Below, piece by piece: positions 1 through 9,793 of a stretch of 64,000 nucleotides of DNA. Each line of letters opens with the position of its first letter. Position 1 is the first letter of the stretch. Source of the DNA: Limonium bicolor (taxonomy: Eukaryota; Streptophyta; Magnoliopsida; Caryophyllales; Plumbaginaceae); contig CM041779.1 of NCBI GenBank assembly GCA_023374045.1, positions 297,424,167 through 297,488,166 on the forward strand. Direction: 5' to 3'. Both the position numbers and the translations under genes were made by a program. The notes beneath the pieces are model-generated. The model was not told the origin of the DNA and ran no database searches. It saw only the letters and a program-made list of their open reading frames with translations.

Positions 1-830
1 GGCAATTAAAGAAAGTCTTAGTAGTTGAAATAGTGAATTTAAAGCATTTTGGAGCTGGTGACTCACCACCATGTCGACCAGCCTAGGTCTCTTTTGACCT
101 GTTTTTTTTTCTACCTTGTATTTATGTAATATTTGATGCATTAAACTCGTTCATAAGGACTTATACCATGTGTTAGAGTATGTTACATAGCCAAAATGCC
201 TTAAAAACACCATTTTATGTGGTTCCCCGGGTTCACATTGATTATGCAATTAGTTTGGGCTAGTTTTAAATGTGTCCTTAATATATTTACAACCTTTAGA
301 AACTTTGTTCATGAAATATCATGTTGCTCATTCCAATTTAAACCAAGTCGTTTAGTGGTTCTCCTTGACTTTCGTCAGTTTAGTACCTGTTTACTGTGGA
401 CTTTGTATACTTAATTTGTGTGTATACTCATGGCTCCTATGACCATTTAATTGTTGTTCCCTTATTTATTATTGGGGTATTTAGGTTCATTCGCCTTTTC
501 TTTCCATGTATACATGCTTAAAGCACATTTTTCCTTAAAGCACTTTTGTGCTCTAAGGTGCGTTTTCGGTTTAAACGCTAACTTCGCTTAAACGCGTATT
601 ACTAATCTTAGGGGTATTTCACATTTGAAATATCTTGGGAACTAATTGGTAGTTCCCTAATTTATTTGTGCTCTTTAAAACACCTTTTGCTCTAATTGTT
701 CTTAAAGCATGTTTTGGTGTAAATTGTTGTTTAAACACTTCTTCTAATAATTTTTTTTCTAAGGCACGTTCTAGCCTTAGTATATCCTAATTAGATAGTT
801 CATTAATATATTAAGGTTTGGGGTATTTCA
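1..830 (-). mobile_element. E1 LTR fragment (5' part in element sense, cut by window edge)
   Basis: On the minus strand the LTR begins TGAAATACCCC at position 830, the same start as E8 (53696) and close to E3. Only its first 830 bases are inside the window. The tract contains repeated GCG-rich patches near 560-600 and 740-780 of the kind seen in the LTR start of E5. No coding frame of note. Orientation follows from the polypurine tract immediately to the right. Confidence 0.8.
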
Positions 831-832
831 TC

Positions 833-866
833 TACCCCCTTTAAAAGAACTATGTCCCCAAAGTTC
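833..866 (-). promoter_or_regulatory. E1 polypurine tract with adjacent hairpin
   Basis: On the minus strand, TTTTAAAGGGGGTA sits directly upstream of the LTR start at 830, where plus-strand DNA synthesis would be primed. Upstream of it (847-866) an imperfect inverted repeat, GAACT...AGTTC around TCCC, occupies the place where E3 and E8 carry perfect hairpins. Confidence 0.75.
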
Positions 867-963
867 CTATGTATCTATATCTCTTAGAACACACAAGTAA
901 CTTCACACTAAAAGATCATATAGATCACTCAATATCTGTATAGGCATTCTGACTCATAAGGTC

Positions 964-967
<4 letters not shown>

Positions 968-1008
<41 letters not shown>

Positions 1009-1010
1009 AA
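968..1010. repeat. (TA)n microsatellite
   Basis: Near-pure TA dinucleotide run. Similar runs occur at about 5594-5648, 6578-6621, 7896-7925 and 10616-10632. Confidence 0.9.
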
Positions 1011-1200
1011 CACAATTTTCACACAACATGTCTTTTTGCATGTTTTAGTAATCAAAATACTCTTTGTATATTCCTTGTTGTATACTCCTCATGTAACCGG
1101 TCCGAAGACAAAGGTTTTCATGTCCTCGAGTTCATTAGCGAGTAATACAAAAATACATGTCAACTCCAATTCCACTTTATGCTAATGCATCTCCTCTTAA

Positions 1201-1360
1201 TGTGGTTAATTGTGACCACTTGTAGGGAGTTTTAGGAATCATCCGACCCTGATGTGATCAGCATCAGTGTTGAACTATCCTTTCACCCCCCATTTGTGTT
1301 CAGTTTTCCTTGATCTGGCCAAGATCAAGTTATCCTCCCACGTCAACTTCAAACAATCAA
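1201..1360 (-). other. Non-coding block shared by E1, E3 and E5
   Basis: This segment recurs at 16741-16900 (E3) and inverted at about 31925-32075 (E5). It shares words such as TGACCACTTGTAGGGAGT, GCATCAGTGTTGAACTATC and a TTGATCT-rich tail. All three copies lie a few hundred bases from the polypurine tract. The frames are not conserved, so it is probably cis-acting or merely inherited sequence. Confidence 0.7.
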
Positions 1361-1796
1361 ACAATTATTCATGTAGCATTTATATCTTTTAGTCCTTCTA
1401 GTCATAATCATAAATCAATACATCTCCAAATTATGGAACTCAGTCCATTAGTCATTCTTAATCCACCTCTCAGCAATTACTTAGAGAATTTATTCCTACC
1501 AGGTTCTACATCGGTCTCATACCGATTGATACCTCATAACATTACCATATTTGGTCTCATATCAATACATATCATAGGGATTTTAATTCCCCTGGAGTTT
1601 CTACTCCTCTTTTCCAGAATTCTCGCACTGAAGTTAACGAGGTCGTCCTCTAATACATCTGGCATTCGCATTTAATTGTGCGTAATAACCACAACCACAT
1701 AAGAATGAATACATTGCTTGCGCTTGCGCGCGTCTTCGACGCTTTTCTTTACTGTTTTTTTTTTTTTACTTTTTAAAGATTTTTTTATTCTTTTTT

Positions 1797-2584
1797 TTTC
1801 TTTATCATAAAAATTTTAAATTGTTGTAACTTTTAACATATAAGTGCAAAATGAAAAAAAAAATTATATCATTGTTCACCAAAATTCAAGCTCTTCAAAA
1901 CAAGACCAGTCATGGATATATTTTGACAACTTTAAAAAAATTGTTTTTACTTGTATAGAGCATAGAACGTAAAAGAACTTGTACAGATGGTCATACAAAC
2001 CTGTACAAATGTTCACTAAAACAGTACATCCTCACGTAAAAACATGTACATCCTCGCAATTAAAATATAGTACTCATACAAACCTGTACGAATAATTCAA
2101 TATGTACATCCTTAGATTAAAACCTGTACATATAAGGTAGACACTTGTACAAACAGTCATACAACATGTACAAATGGCCATACAAACATGTACATATGTT
2201 TCATTAAAGAACACGTACATTCTCACATTAGAACATGTACATTCTCACATTAGAACATGTATATTGTCACATTAAAAGTACATTTGCACATTAAAATATG
2301 TAAATCATCACATTAAGTATAAAAACATCAAATTTACCACTTATTACTTAATGAATCATAATATCAATTTTAATGAATCATAACACAAAATTAATGACTC
2401 ATATTATCATTTTAGTGTATCATCATATACATGTAAAATATATTTTTTAAAAATTGTCAAATATTCCGTGACTGGTCTTATTTGAAGAGCTTGATTTATA
2501 TGAACAATGATATAATTTTTTTTCATTTTGGATCAATATATTAAAAGTTACAATAATTAAAATTGTGTGATAAAAAAAGAAAAA
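1797..2584. mobile_element. Foldback MITE 1
   Basis: Two arms of about 140 bases (1797-1941 and 2447-2584) are inverted copies. Both contain CAAGCTCTTCAAA, GACCAGTCA and ATTATATCATTGTTCA in mirror arrangement. The middle holds AT-rich TAATGAATCATAATATCA motifs, also present in MITE 2 (6388-7451), so the two belong to one family. The long terminal inverted repeats suggest a Mutator-like or foldback group. No target duplication could be fixed because the outer edges are A/T homopolymers. No transposase frame. Confidence 0.7.
1975..2310. repeat. ACATGTAC-rich degenerate repeats inside MITE 1
   Basis: The core ACATGTAC or CTTGTACA recurs roughly every 20-28 bases, commonly followed by a TCTCACATTA-like word. 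The core is self-complementary, so the array could also form many small hairpins. Confidence 0.7.
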
Positions 2585-2903
2585 AAAAACAACTATCGGC
2601 ACTCATCTCAAACTAAAAAAAAAAAAAAAAAAAACTTCAAAAGCACCGGGATGTAGCCAAAGATACTACACCCGGCTTTAGTCGCGTTTCAGAAGAGGAT
2701 GAGATTGAAGCAACAAAAAACATATTACCATGCTCTCTTTTGGGATTAAATGCACGGGCAAGGGATGGCCTTAATTTTAATACATGATCAAAGAACAACT
2801 AAGCGAAGGGAGTGAGAGAGGCAACTGAGTATATAAGCTTCGGTTAACCAGTGTAAAACGATTCAACAGTGATATTAATACAACAGAAGATTTTTTGTTT
2901 CAG

Positions 2904-2954
2904 ATGGTGATAATAACGCAACCATGGATTTGGTATTCGAACAACATGTACGAG
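2904..2954 (+). CDS. Candidate short exon, function unknown
   Basis: A 51-nt open stretch is preceded by a pyrimidine-rich run ending TTTGTTTCAG and followed by GTAGAA. These are acceptable plant splice acceptor and donor signals. In the phase with one preceding base it reads acidic and neutral residues, including DGDNNATMDLVFEQHV, with no stop. Its phase would join to the candidate exon at 3489. I do not recognise the protein. The stretch is short and could be chance. Confidence 0.22.
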
Positions 2955-3488
2955 GTAGAAAAAAAAGGACAACAATTAACTGAGAACACACCAATCACCC
3001 TAATATCATATACGACCTTGAATCGAACTTAAATCCGGCTCGAATTCAACTAGTATCAACAAGGAGTGAGGACGATGGAACAGGTATATATTACGTATGA
3101 AGTTTGAGTTTGGTTCTCAAGAAGGAGTAAAATATTCAACGTTTTTAGAAAGGCTTAAGCAGAAATGGATATGTAATGCGATTTTCCTTATCTTTTGAAC
3201 CCATAGACCCAATTTTTTTTTTTTTTTGATAATTGGCTGGTTGCCCGACTTATATAGCAGTACTGAGGCATGAATGTCTTTCCCGCTCAAGGACCTTTAG
3301 AGAAAACAAAACAAGAACAAAAAACCAGTGAATTTTTGGGGTCCGGTATTCATTTGAGTGAATTCATTTAAACGATGGAAATGTAAAAGAGAGTATTCAA
3401 CTTGTATATGAACTCACAAAACCAGAACCTATAGTAGGCTTGGCGTTTGTTTGCAGTCGACATCTCGAACTTAAACAAAAAATTATGA

Positions 3489-3735
3489 AGTTTTAAGAGC
3501 AACTTATCAAAAAAAAAGAGCTTACGGAAGATGAAAGAAGGACGGGAGTTAAAGCGTGGGAATTGGCACAAACATCAGAAGCGAATTCCGGCAAGAGCAA
3601 CACTCCTCACGCTCATTTCTTAGCCATTGCCGATTTGGCTCACTTGGAAAAACGAAAGCATAGAAAGAGCAAGGCGAGAAGGAGAAAATCAGAGAAGTTG
3701 TACGAGACAGTAAAATGTGCAAGAGAGGATGTTAG
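3489..3735 (+). CDS. Candidate exon of an unrecognised basic protein
   Basis: The frame stays open from a stop at about 3486 to 3781 and encodes a lysine/arginine-rich segment. A Trp-containing, acidic first third is followed by HAHFLAIADLAHLEKRKHRK and a cluster of basic residues that could act as a nuclear localisation signal. A donor-like GTAAGA at 3734 could end it. The acceptor (TTTTAAG) is weak. The composition looks coding rather than random AT-rich DNA, but I cannot name a family. No matching upstream or downstream gene is visible other than the 51-nt piece at 2904. Confidence 0.25.
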
Positions 3736-4055
3736 TAAGACGAACAAGGATGAAATAATAAGACCAAAATTGGCCTTATAACAGAGGATAGAATGGAGTT
3801 ACTTACTCTGTTGATATCTGAAGCAAAACAAAACCGAAACAGAAAGAAATCAGACAAAGTTCAGCGCGGATTGCGGGATGAAGGTTTGAGGAGAAGATGG
3901 TATTTTTCGGAGGAAGATGAAGCTAAGGGGTCTGGGTTCTTAACAAGTGTCGGCTGACTCCATCTCTCTCCCACATGCTCCAACCATTACACTAAGACTA
4001 TAAGTCAATATATTTACGCTGGAATATTAATACTCAAACTCTAATGCGAACTGAA

Positions 4056-4997
4056 TAGGGATGGCAATGGGTCCGCGGGTACCCATTTCATCCGGTCACC
4101 CGACCCCTAACCGGGTGAAAAACCCGCATAAAACGTTGAAAAACGGGTGACGGGTGGAACGGGTACGGGTGTGGGTCGGGTGACGGGTGAACATTTTTCA
4201 CCCATCACCGACCCGCTCACCCGCATAGATTATATATATATATTATATGTTAAATTTTTTCTTTATATTCATTCTCCTTCACTTAGGATTTTTTTTGTAC
4301 CCTAACTAGTGAACAAGGAACATTCATGCTCTGGGTGACTGCGTCATTCTTTATTCTCCCCACTCTCGGTAATTTTACAGCCCTAGCATACTTGCTCTAA
4401 ACGCAGTTTTTTAATTATCTTCACGAAGGTAATTGCAACCCAACTGGCAAACATGGACACAAAATGCTTTGTGCCTCTATTTTCTTCTTCACTCTCGGTA
4501 ATTTTTTAAACCCTAACTGAAAAACATAACTCACATGCTCTATGAAGTTTTTCATTCTCTTACTGAAGGTAATTTCGCAATCCTAACAGGCGAACATTGA
4601 TCATACATGCTCTGCGCCTCTATTTTCTCTCTCACACTCATGGTAATTTTGCAACCATAATTGGCGAACATGGAATGTACATGCTCTGTGCAATATTTTA
4701 TTATTTTCTCTGAAGTAAATTTCACAATCCTAACCGGCGAACATAACATACATCCTTTGTGTCTCTATTTTCTCTTCACTCACAGTAATTTGCAAACCTT
4801 AGTGGCGAACAAGGAAAAAGAAAAACAAACGGGTAAATGGGTAAACGGGTTCACCGCTTCACCCGCGGGTGACGGGTGAAACGGGTAATGGGTGATACAT
4901 AACGGGTGACGGGTCGGGTACGGGGGAGCGGATGAAGTCGGGTGACGGGTGCGGGTGATGGTCCACCCTACCCAAACCCGACCCATTGCCATCCCTA
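4056..4997. mobile_element. Non-autonomous hAT element
   Basis: The 942-bp element is bounded by inverted termini TAGGGATGGCAATGGGT and ACCCATTGCCATCCCTA and by a perfect 8-bp duplication, GAACTGAA (4048-4055 and 4998-5005). The 8-bp duplication and the TAGGGATGGCAA terminus are typical of plant hAT elements (established knowledge). Subterminal zones (about 4065-4225 and 4830-4985) are crowded with GGGTGACGGGTG-type repeats in both orientations, the usual form of transposase binding sites. No transposase frame remains. Confidence 0.92.
4290..4810. repeat. Degenerate ~72-bp tandem array inside the hAT element
   Basis: About seven units share the order GGTAATTT, CC(C/T)TAAC, GGCGAACA, ATGCTCTG, CTCTATTTTCT. 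The GCTCT-type marker falls at about 4328, 4394, 4465, 4537, 4609, 4683 and 4754, giving spacings of 66-74 bases. The units are strongly diverged. Confidence 0.8.
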
Positions 4998-5087
4998 GAA
5001 CTGAAGAAAGGAATATAGAAGAACACAACCTATGCTTTGGTCAGGACTAGAACTCAAGAACAGTAACCAACTCACTGAATGCACTAA

Positions 5088-5287
5088 GGGCATCTACAAT
5101 GGTGTGGATTCAACCCATAATGTTAAAAAAGAAAATGATGAGGTGGAGGAGTGAGGATGTGAGAGGGGTTCTTAACTAAGACACTCCTTTTTAGAGAACC
5201 TAGGTAAGTAAGAGAGCGATTATGAGAGGAGATAATAAAATAATATTTGTTGGTGGGTGGAATCCACTTTTACCATTGTGGATGCCC
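5088..5287. mobile_element. PIF/Harbinger-type MITE (Tourist-like)
   Basis: The 200-bp element has inverted termini GGGCATCTACAATGGT and ACCATTGTGGATGCCC (one mismatch) and a TAA duplication (5085-5087 and 5288-5290). The three-base T-A-A duplication and GGGC start fit non-autonomous PIF/Harbinger elements. No coding capacity. Confidence 0.85.
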
Positions 5288-5290
5288 TAA

Positions 5291-6387
5291 CCAACTACAA
5301 TAATTCAGAATCCAATATACAAATGTGAAGAAAAACTACTAGAGTTCTATTTCAAACTAAATAATTCTATAAAAACGTTAGTGTTTTAAAATTTCAGTAA
5401 AACTAAACGTTGTTATCTAATAAAATGATTGTTTTCTTCTTAAGAGTCATGAAATTATTGAATGTAAAATGAAATACAAAGCATAATAAAATATAAAAAT
5501 TACAAATAAGAAGTACATGAAATGATGAAATTATACTAATACGAAAGTGACGAAAACATAAACAAATGCAACAAATGAACATTGAATTAGATTATAATTA
5601 TATATATAATATATATATTATATAATATATATATATATATATATATATGCAAGTAGCAGTACATAAGATAGAAAAAAGAAGTCACAAAATAAAATGAGAT
5701 GAGAGAGAGTTTAATCGAATTAGTGACAAAACCAGATATGCTAGTATGGAATATAATAGTGAAAAGATGCATAAAATGACAGAAATAACACTAAAAATAA
5801 CAAAAAACGGTAAATACTATAAATAAAATGCAATTCAAACAACAATAAATAAGATAAGATAAACAAGTAATAACGTACAATAAGACCTATATAAGACAAC
5901 CATACACAAATGCAAATAAAATAGTAAAATAAGTAATTAACAAAAAGATAGGTTTGAAACCGGATTGTCATTGGAAATTCATTTTTGAAGGATTGTGTTT
6001 TTCTAAAATGCTTCGAAAATTGATTTAAAAATTTGGTCATAAAATGATGGTTTCATTTTGGTATGTACGTTAACACGTTTTGAAAAAGAAAGACGATGAC
6101 CCTTATTTTATTCTATTCTGGAATTTACTCTATGTGGTGAAAATTTTTAGCGAGTACGATAAGTTTAATTTAAATTACGGGAAAAAAATCGACAACGTCT
6201 CCCCTAAATTTCTGACATTTCCAAATCAAATTATCAATCCCGACACAACATGGTACTCATCAACAACCAGTCTATTCACAAAATCTAAAATCATAGGTAC
6301 ACACATATTCTAGCAATATTTAACCATACAGACGTGCGATGGTGCGGATGGTCCGCGTAGAATTTGAGTGCGGCTGGATGAGCTGGC
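5291..6387. other. AT-rich stretch without a recognised feature
   Basis: Contains a (TA)n run at about 5594-5648. The open frames here are AT-rich, lack motifs and overlap simple repeats. I see no gene. Confidence 0.5.
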
Positions 6388-7451
6388 ACCCAGTCAGCAG
6401 TCCAGTCAGCTGCTGATTGGGTTGCTTTTTATTATATTAGTTTTAAATTATTGTATCTTTTAAAATATAAGTCCAAAATGTAAAAAAATTATACTATTGT
6501 TAATCTAAATTCAAGCTCTTCAAAATAAGATCAAACATGGATATGTTTTGAGAACTTTAAAAATTTAATTAGTTACATGTATATATATATCTATCTATCT
6601 ATATATATATATATATATATATCAATGAGACTTATGATTCATAACATCATTTTAATGTATCATAATACCACTTTTAATGAACCATAATATCAAAATTAAT
6701 GAATCATATCTTCATTTTAGTGTATCATCGCAAACCTATAAGAATAAAAATTTTTACACAATAATACAACACAAAATAATATTTGATATGTTTGAAAAAT
6801 ATGCGATTCGCCATATGAGGTTTAAAAATACACCATACACCAATAATAATACACTACAAAACAATAATAATTTTTATCGGTTCCGAAGTTTATTATCTAA
6901 TTCACCACTTATTAGTAGATGAATCATAATATCAATTTTAATGAATCATAATATCAAAATTAATGAATCATATCTTCATTTTAGTGTATCATCGCAAACA
7001 TAAAAAATAAAATATAAAACAATATTTGGTATGTATGAAAAATACATGATTCACCATATAAGATTTAAAATACACCATATAACAATAATAATACACTACA
7101 AAACGATAATGATTTTTATCAGTTCCAGTATTTGTAACCTAATTCGCCACTTATCAATTAATGAATGATAATATCAATTTTAATGAATCATAATATCAAA
7201 ATTAATGAATCTTATTATCATTTTAGTGTATCATCATACACATGTAAAAATAATTTTTTTTAAAGTTGTCAAAACATATCCATGATTGGTCTTGTTTTGA
7301 AGAGCTTGAATTTAGATGAACAATGATATAATTTTTTTTCATTTTGGACTTATATATTAAAAGTTACAACCATTTAGAGTTAATATAATAAAAAGACAGC
7401 CCAATCAGCAAAAATAATCCAATCAGCAGCTGACTGGGCTGCCAACTGGGT
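6388..7451. mobile_element. Foldback MITE 2, related to MITE 1
   Basis: The left arm (6388-6566) and right arm (7254-7451) are inverted copies. The outer parts read ACCCAG...CAGTCAGCTGCTGATTGG and its mirror, and the inner parts carry the CAAGCTCTTCAAAA segment also found in MITE 1. Between them a block with TGAATCATAATATCA and TTTTAGTGTATCATCGCAAAC is repeated three times (about 6640-6740, 6915-7000, 7155-7240). The right end carries an extra partial copy of the terminal motif (7400-7440). No convincing target duplication or transposase was found. Confidence 0.75.
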
Positions 7452-7649
7452 AGTCCGTACCAAGTACAGTGCGACCGGTCCGTTTTGTCGAATTTGCCTT
7501 AACCATACAACTCATAACTGTAAATGAAGCACTAAACTATATCCGTAAATGTAGTAATTAACCTAAGATCCTTTGCATGACTGAAGGAATAATAACTTTT
7601 ATTGTTATAAGTGCTTACAAAAGAAGACAAATTCGAGAATACATATTAC

Positions 7650-7712
7650 CAGTTGCCAAATGAAGTGTTGTCATCCCTGTATTCAAATCTAGTGTGTGAG
7701 ATGCATCAGCTC
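7650..7712 (-). pseudogene. Isolated ankyrin-repeat-like exon
   Basis: On the minus strand 63 nt are flanked by GTGCGCATGCAG (acceptor) and GTAATATG (donor) and translate without stop. The peptide has the core of an ankyrin repeat: GADASHTLDLNTGMTTLHLA, including the G-A-D start and the T-x-L-H-L-A helix that define the family. The length equals 21 codons with one base borrowed from each neighbour exon. No other exon of the gene lies nearby, so it is either part of a gene with large transposon-filled introns or a captured fragment. The overlapping plus-strand frame is a shadow. Confidence 0.45.
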
Positions 7713-7891
7713 CTGCATGCGCACACAAGTGAACGAATTTCAGTTAGTGAACAAACCTATAGTTTAGTTCGAGAAGATTACCAGTTTCTAATTAGACGAA
7801 GTTTGGTCAACAATCTGCAGTACGAAATGCAGCAATTCTTGAGGAGCTAGGTAAGACACAATGAAATCAAACAATTTAAACATAAAGGCAT

Positions 7892-7928
<37 letters not shown>

Positions 7929-8029
7929 GTTCGACAGTTTAGGCTTGCAAATTACCATAAATGATGCTATACAAAGGTTCCAATTATGTTCCTAGCTAGT
8001 TCAATAGTTTGGCTGGCAAAATTTATTCC

Positions 8030-8037
8030 TATAAATA
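8030..8037 (+). promoter_or_regulatory. TATA box of E2 LTR promoter
   Basis: TATAAATA lies in CCTATAAATACCC and is followed within about 30 bases by a pyrimidine-rich TTCTCTTCTTCCTTCATC, a common plant promoter arrangement. Confidence 0.5.
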
Positions 8038-9144
8038 CCCACATCTATTCTCTTCTTCCTTCATCAATATTCACGTTCATCCTTCCCAATACAAGATCTC
8101 TAGTTCTTCCTTTATTCCTTCATGTTTTTCAAGGCTTCTCCTCTGGTGCCGAATTAGGGTCGTTATAAGGGTAAGTGTAATTCTACTAGTTGGTGATTAC
8201 AAAGGTTATAATTCAATTATATTTTATTGTAGGATTGTTGAAAATGTATATTTTAAATCCTAGATATCAAGTTCATTAATGGTGGATGCTATTGGTTGTG
8301 GGTGATATCTGTTCTCGACTGGACATGGATTCCAGGTAAATGTTGTGCTCATCATCTCCTTTCTCTGTGTTTTGCAAATTATCAATGGATTGGATTTAAT
8401 GTGGTTTTGGCATTGTGGAATTTGGGAATTTTTTCCCCCGTGTATTCTGGTGCAATGGTTTTGCAATTGGTGTAGATAAATGTTTTGGGAGACTTTCACT
8501 GGATTGATTATTGGCTTGTTGGTACCTTTTGGTGCCCCGTGTATATTGTTGGTGCCTTTATGGTGCCCCATGAAATTATTGTACTTTGTACCCTGTGAAT
8601 ATTCATATTAATTTTGCCTGCAGACATTACTTGCAGTTAAGCTCTAATGATCTACTCCTATGGGTCATAAGTTACCTTCTGGGGGGTGTGCACACTGAAG
8701 GACGTAGAGTGAGGTGGGATATTATTGTTGCGACCCCAATTTGGGTGTCGTCCGCGTATACTGATAATTGAATTATGTTGAAAGTTCTCCCCCAAAATGT
8801 TTTTCCTGAAGGTGATTTTGGAAATGGTTCGATTGAATTACATTATTGTGTGAGTTATTATTTTGCAAATGTAAAATGAGTTTCAAAATGTATTTTACAA
8901 GTTGAGGAAATGTTTACTCAGTTTTACTGATTTGCGTGATCCCTTCGTGTTTTCCATTATTGTTTTCTGATCACAGGTGTCTATGGCTGAATTGGGGATT
9001 GGGGACGCGCTACCACATAGTCTAGGAAAAATGAAGTTAACTCTGAGTCGTTAAGATGAGTTATGTTGATTTGGAACACTTTTATCCAAGTTACAAAGTT
9101 TGGTAAATGTTTTGGAATTTATTTTTGGTTGAATAAAGTCTGAG

Positions 9145-9179
9145 CACTCAATGGGTGTTGAGTGTGGCGGTAATGCCCT
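9145..9179 (+). other. LTR hairpin module in E2
   Basis: Stem CACTCAA/TTGAGTG (9145-9151 and 9158-9164) encloses TGGGTG. It is followed by GGCGG and TAATGCCCT. The last word is complementary, with two G-U pairs, to AGGGTGTTA at the LTR end (9783-9791). It corresponds in layout to modules in E3, E4, E5, E8 and E9. Confidence 0.6.
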
Positions 9180-9424
9180 GGTTAAATTTATTTCACTTTT
9201 GTTAAGTTAAGTTGTCAGTTATTGTGTTCAAGACAAAGTCCTTTGACAATTATAAATTGTTTGAGATTATCATATGTCGATGTCAGAGTTTTTTCCGCTG
9301 TACTTCTTTGGTATATATTGCTAACTATGTTTATTAAAACATTTCCCCATCAGTTGTTATTAGTTTTTTTGTTTATTTTTATGTCTTTCTAACTCTCTTT
9401 TCAAACTGATTTTCGCAAGTATGG

Positions 9425-9690
9425 ACCTGTCCGAACGTCCGTCCAGACATCCATGTTCGGACAGATCCCGAAGCGCATTTTATTTTTCTGTCTTTAGCTA
9501 TGTCCGAACATTTGTCCGAACTTCAATGTTCGGACAGCATGCGAGGACGAATCCAACTTGTAAGTCTTGACTTATGTCTGAATTTACAAGTTCGGACCAA
9601 TGTTCGGACACTTGGGTTTCCACAGTACGTTTTCTTCTCAGCTTATGTCCGAACATCAATGTCTGGACACAAGTTCGGACCAGAATTGTT
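9425..9690. repeat. Cluster of GTCCGAAC/GTTCGGAC inverted repeats
   Basis: At least four diverged units carry TGTCCGAAC and its complement GTTCGGACA a few bases apart, each able to form a hairpin. They lie just inside the E2 LTR 3' end. E3 and E7 have analogous clusters with different stem sequences. Confidence 0.75.
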
Positions 9691-9793
9691 TTGCACTTTT
9701 AGGACTCGTTCGAAGTCCGTTTTCAGTTCCGTTTGCGCCGTTAGACTTGTAATATCATAAGCTTTCATTTAAGGCAAAATCTAGGGTGTTACA

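Larger units (their letters stand above)
831..1735 (-). mobile_element. E1 internal region, 3' end, non-coding
   Basis: This lies between the E1 LTR and a breakpoint near 1715-1760. It aligns by eye with the 3' internal part of E3 (15899-17280), including the block at 1085-1150 (E3 16456-16520) and the block at 1201-1360 (E3 16741-16900). A frame of 121 codons on the plus strand at 1310-1675 is antisense to the element and not conserved in E3, so I do not treat it as a gene. A (TA)n run interrupts it at about 968-1010. No gag or pol motif is visible. Confidence 0.7.
2600..4047. other. Low-copy region without a confirmed gene
   Basis: Apart from the two exon-like pieces at 2904-2954 and 3489-3735, I see nothing assignable. 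There is no LTR signature. It may be a scrap of host intergenic or intronic DNA between transposons. Confidence 0.4.
7860..9793 (+). mobile_element. E2 LTR (left edge uncertain)
   Basis: It ends CTAGGGTGTTACA at 9793 and is followed by a primer-binding site, so it is a plus-strand LTR. A TATA box at 8030-8037 would place transcription start near 8060, leaving a U5 over 1.6 kb long. It carries the LTR hairpin module (9145-9179) and TTTTCCGCTG near 9290, shared with the other families, and a cluster of inverted repeats near its end. The left edge is not determined. A TGAAATCAAAC near 7860 is one possibility. Confidence 0.6.

Noticed and set aside
1310..1675. 121-codon plus-strand frame in E1
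   Set aside because: The homologous E3 segment has no such frame and it is antisense to the element.
7776..7850. Plus-strand frame reading FGQQSAVRNAAILEEL followed by GTAAG
   Set aside because: Looks somewhat exon-like but is short, on the strand opposite the ankyrin exon, and I cannot tie it to a family.
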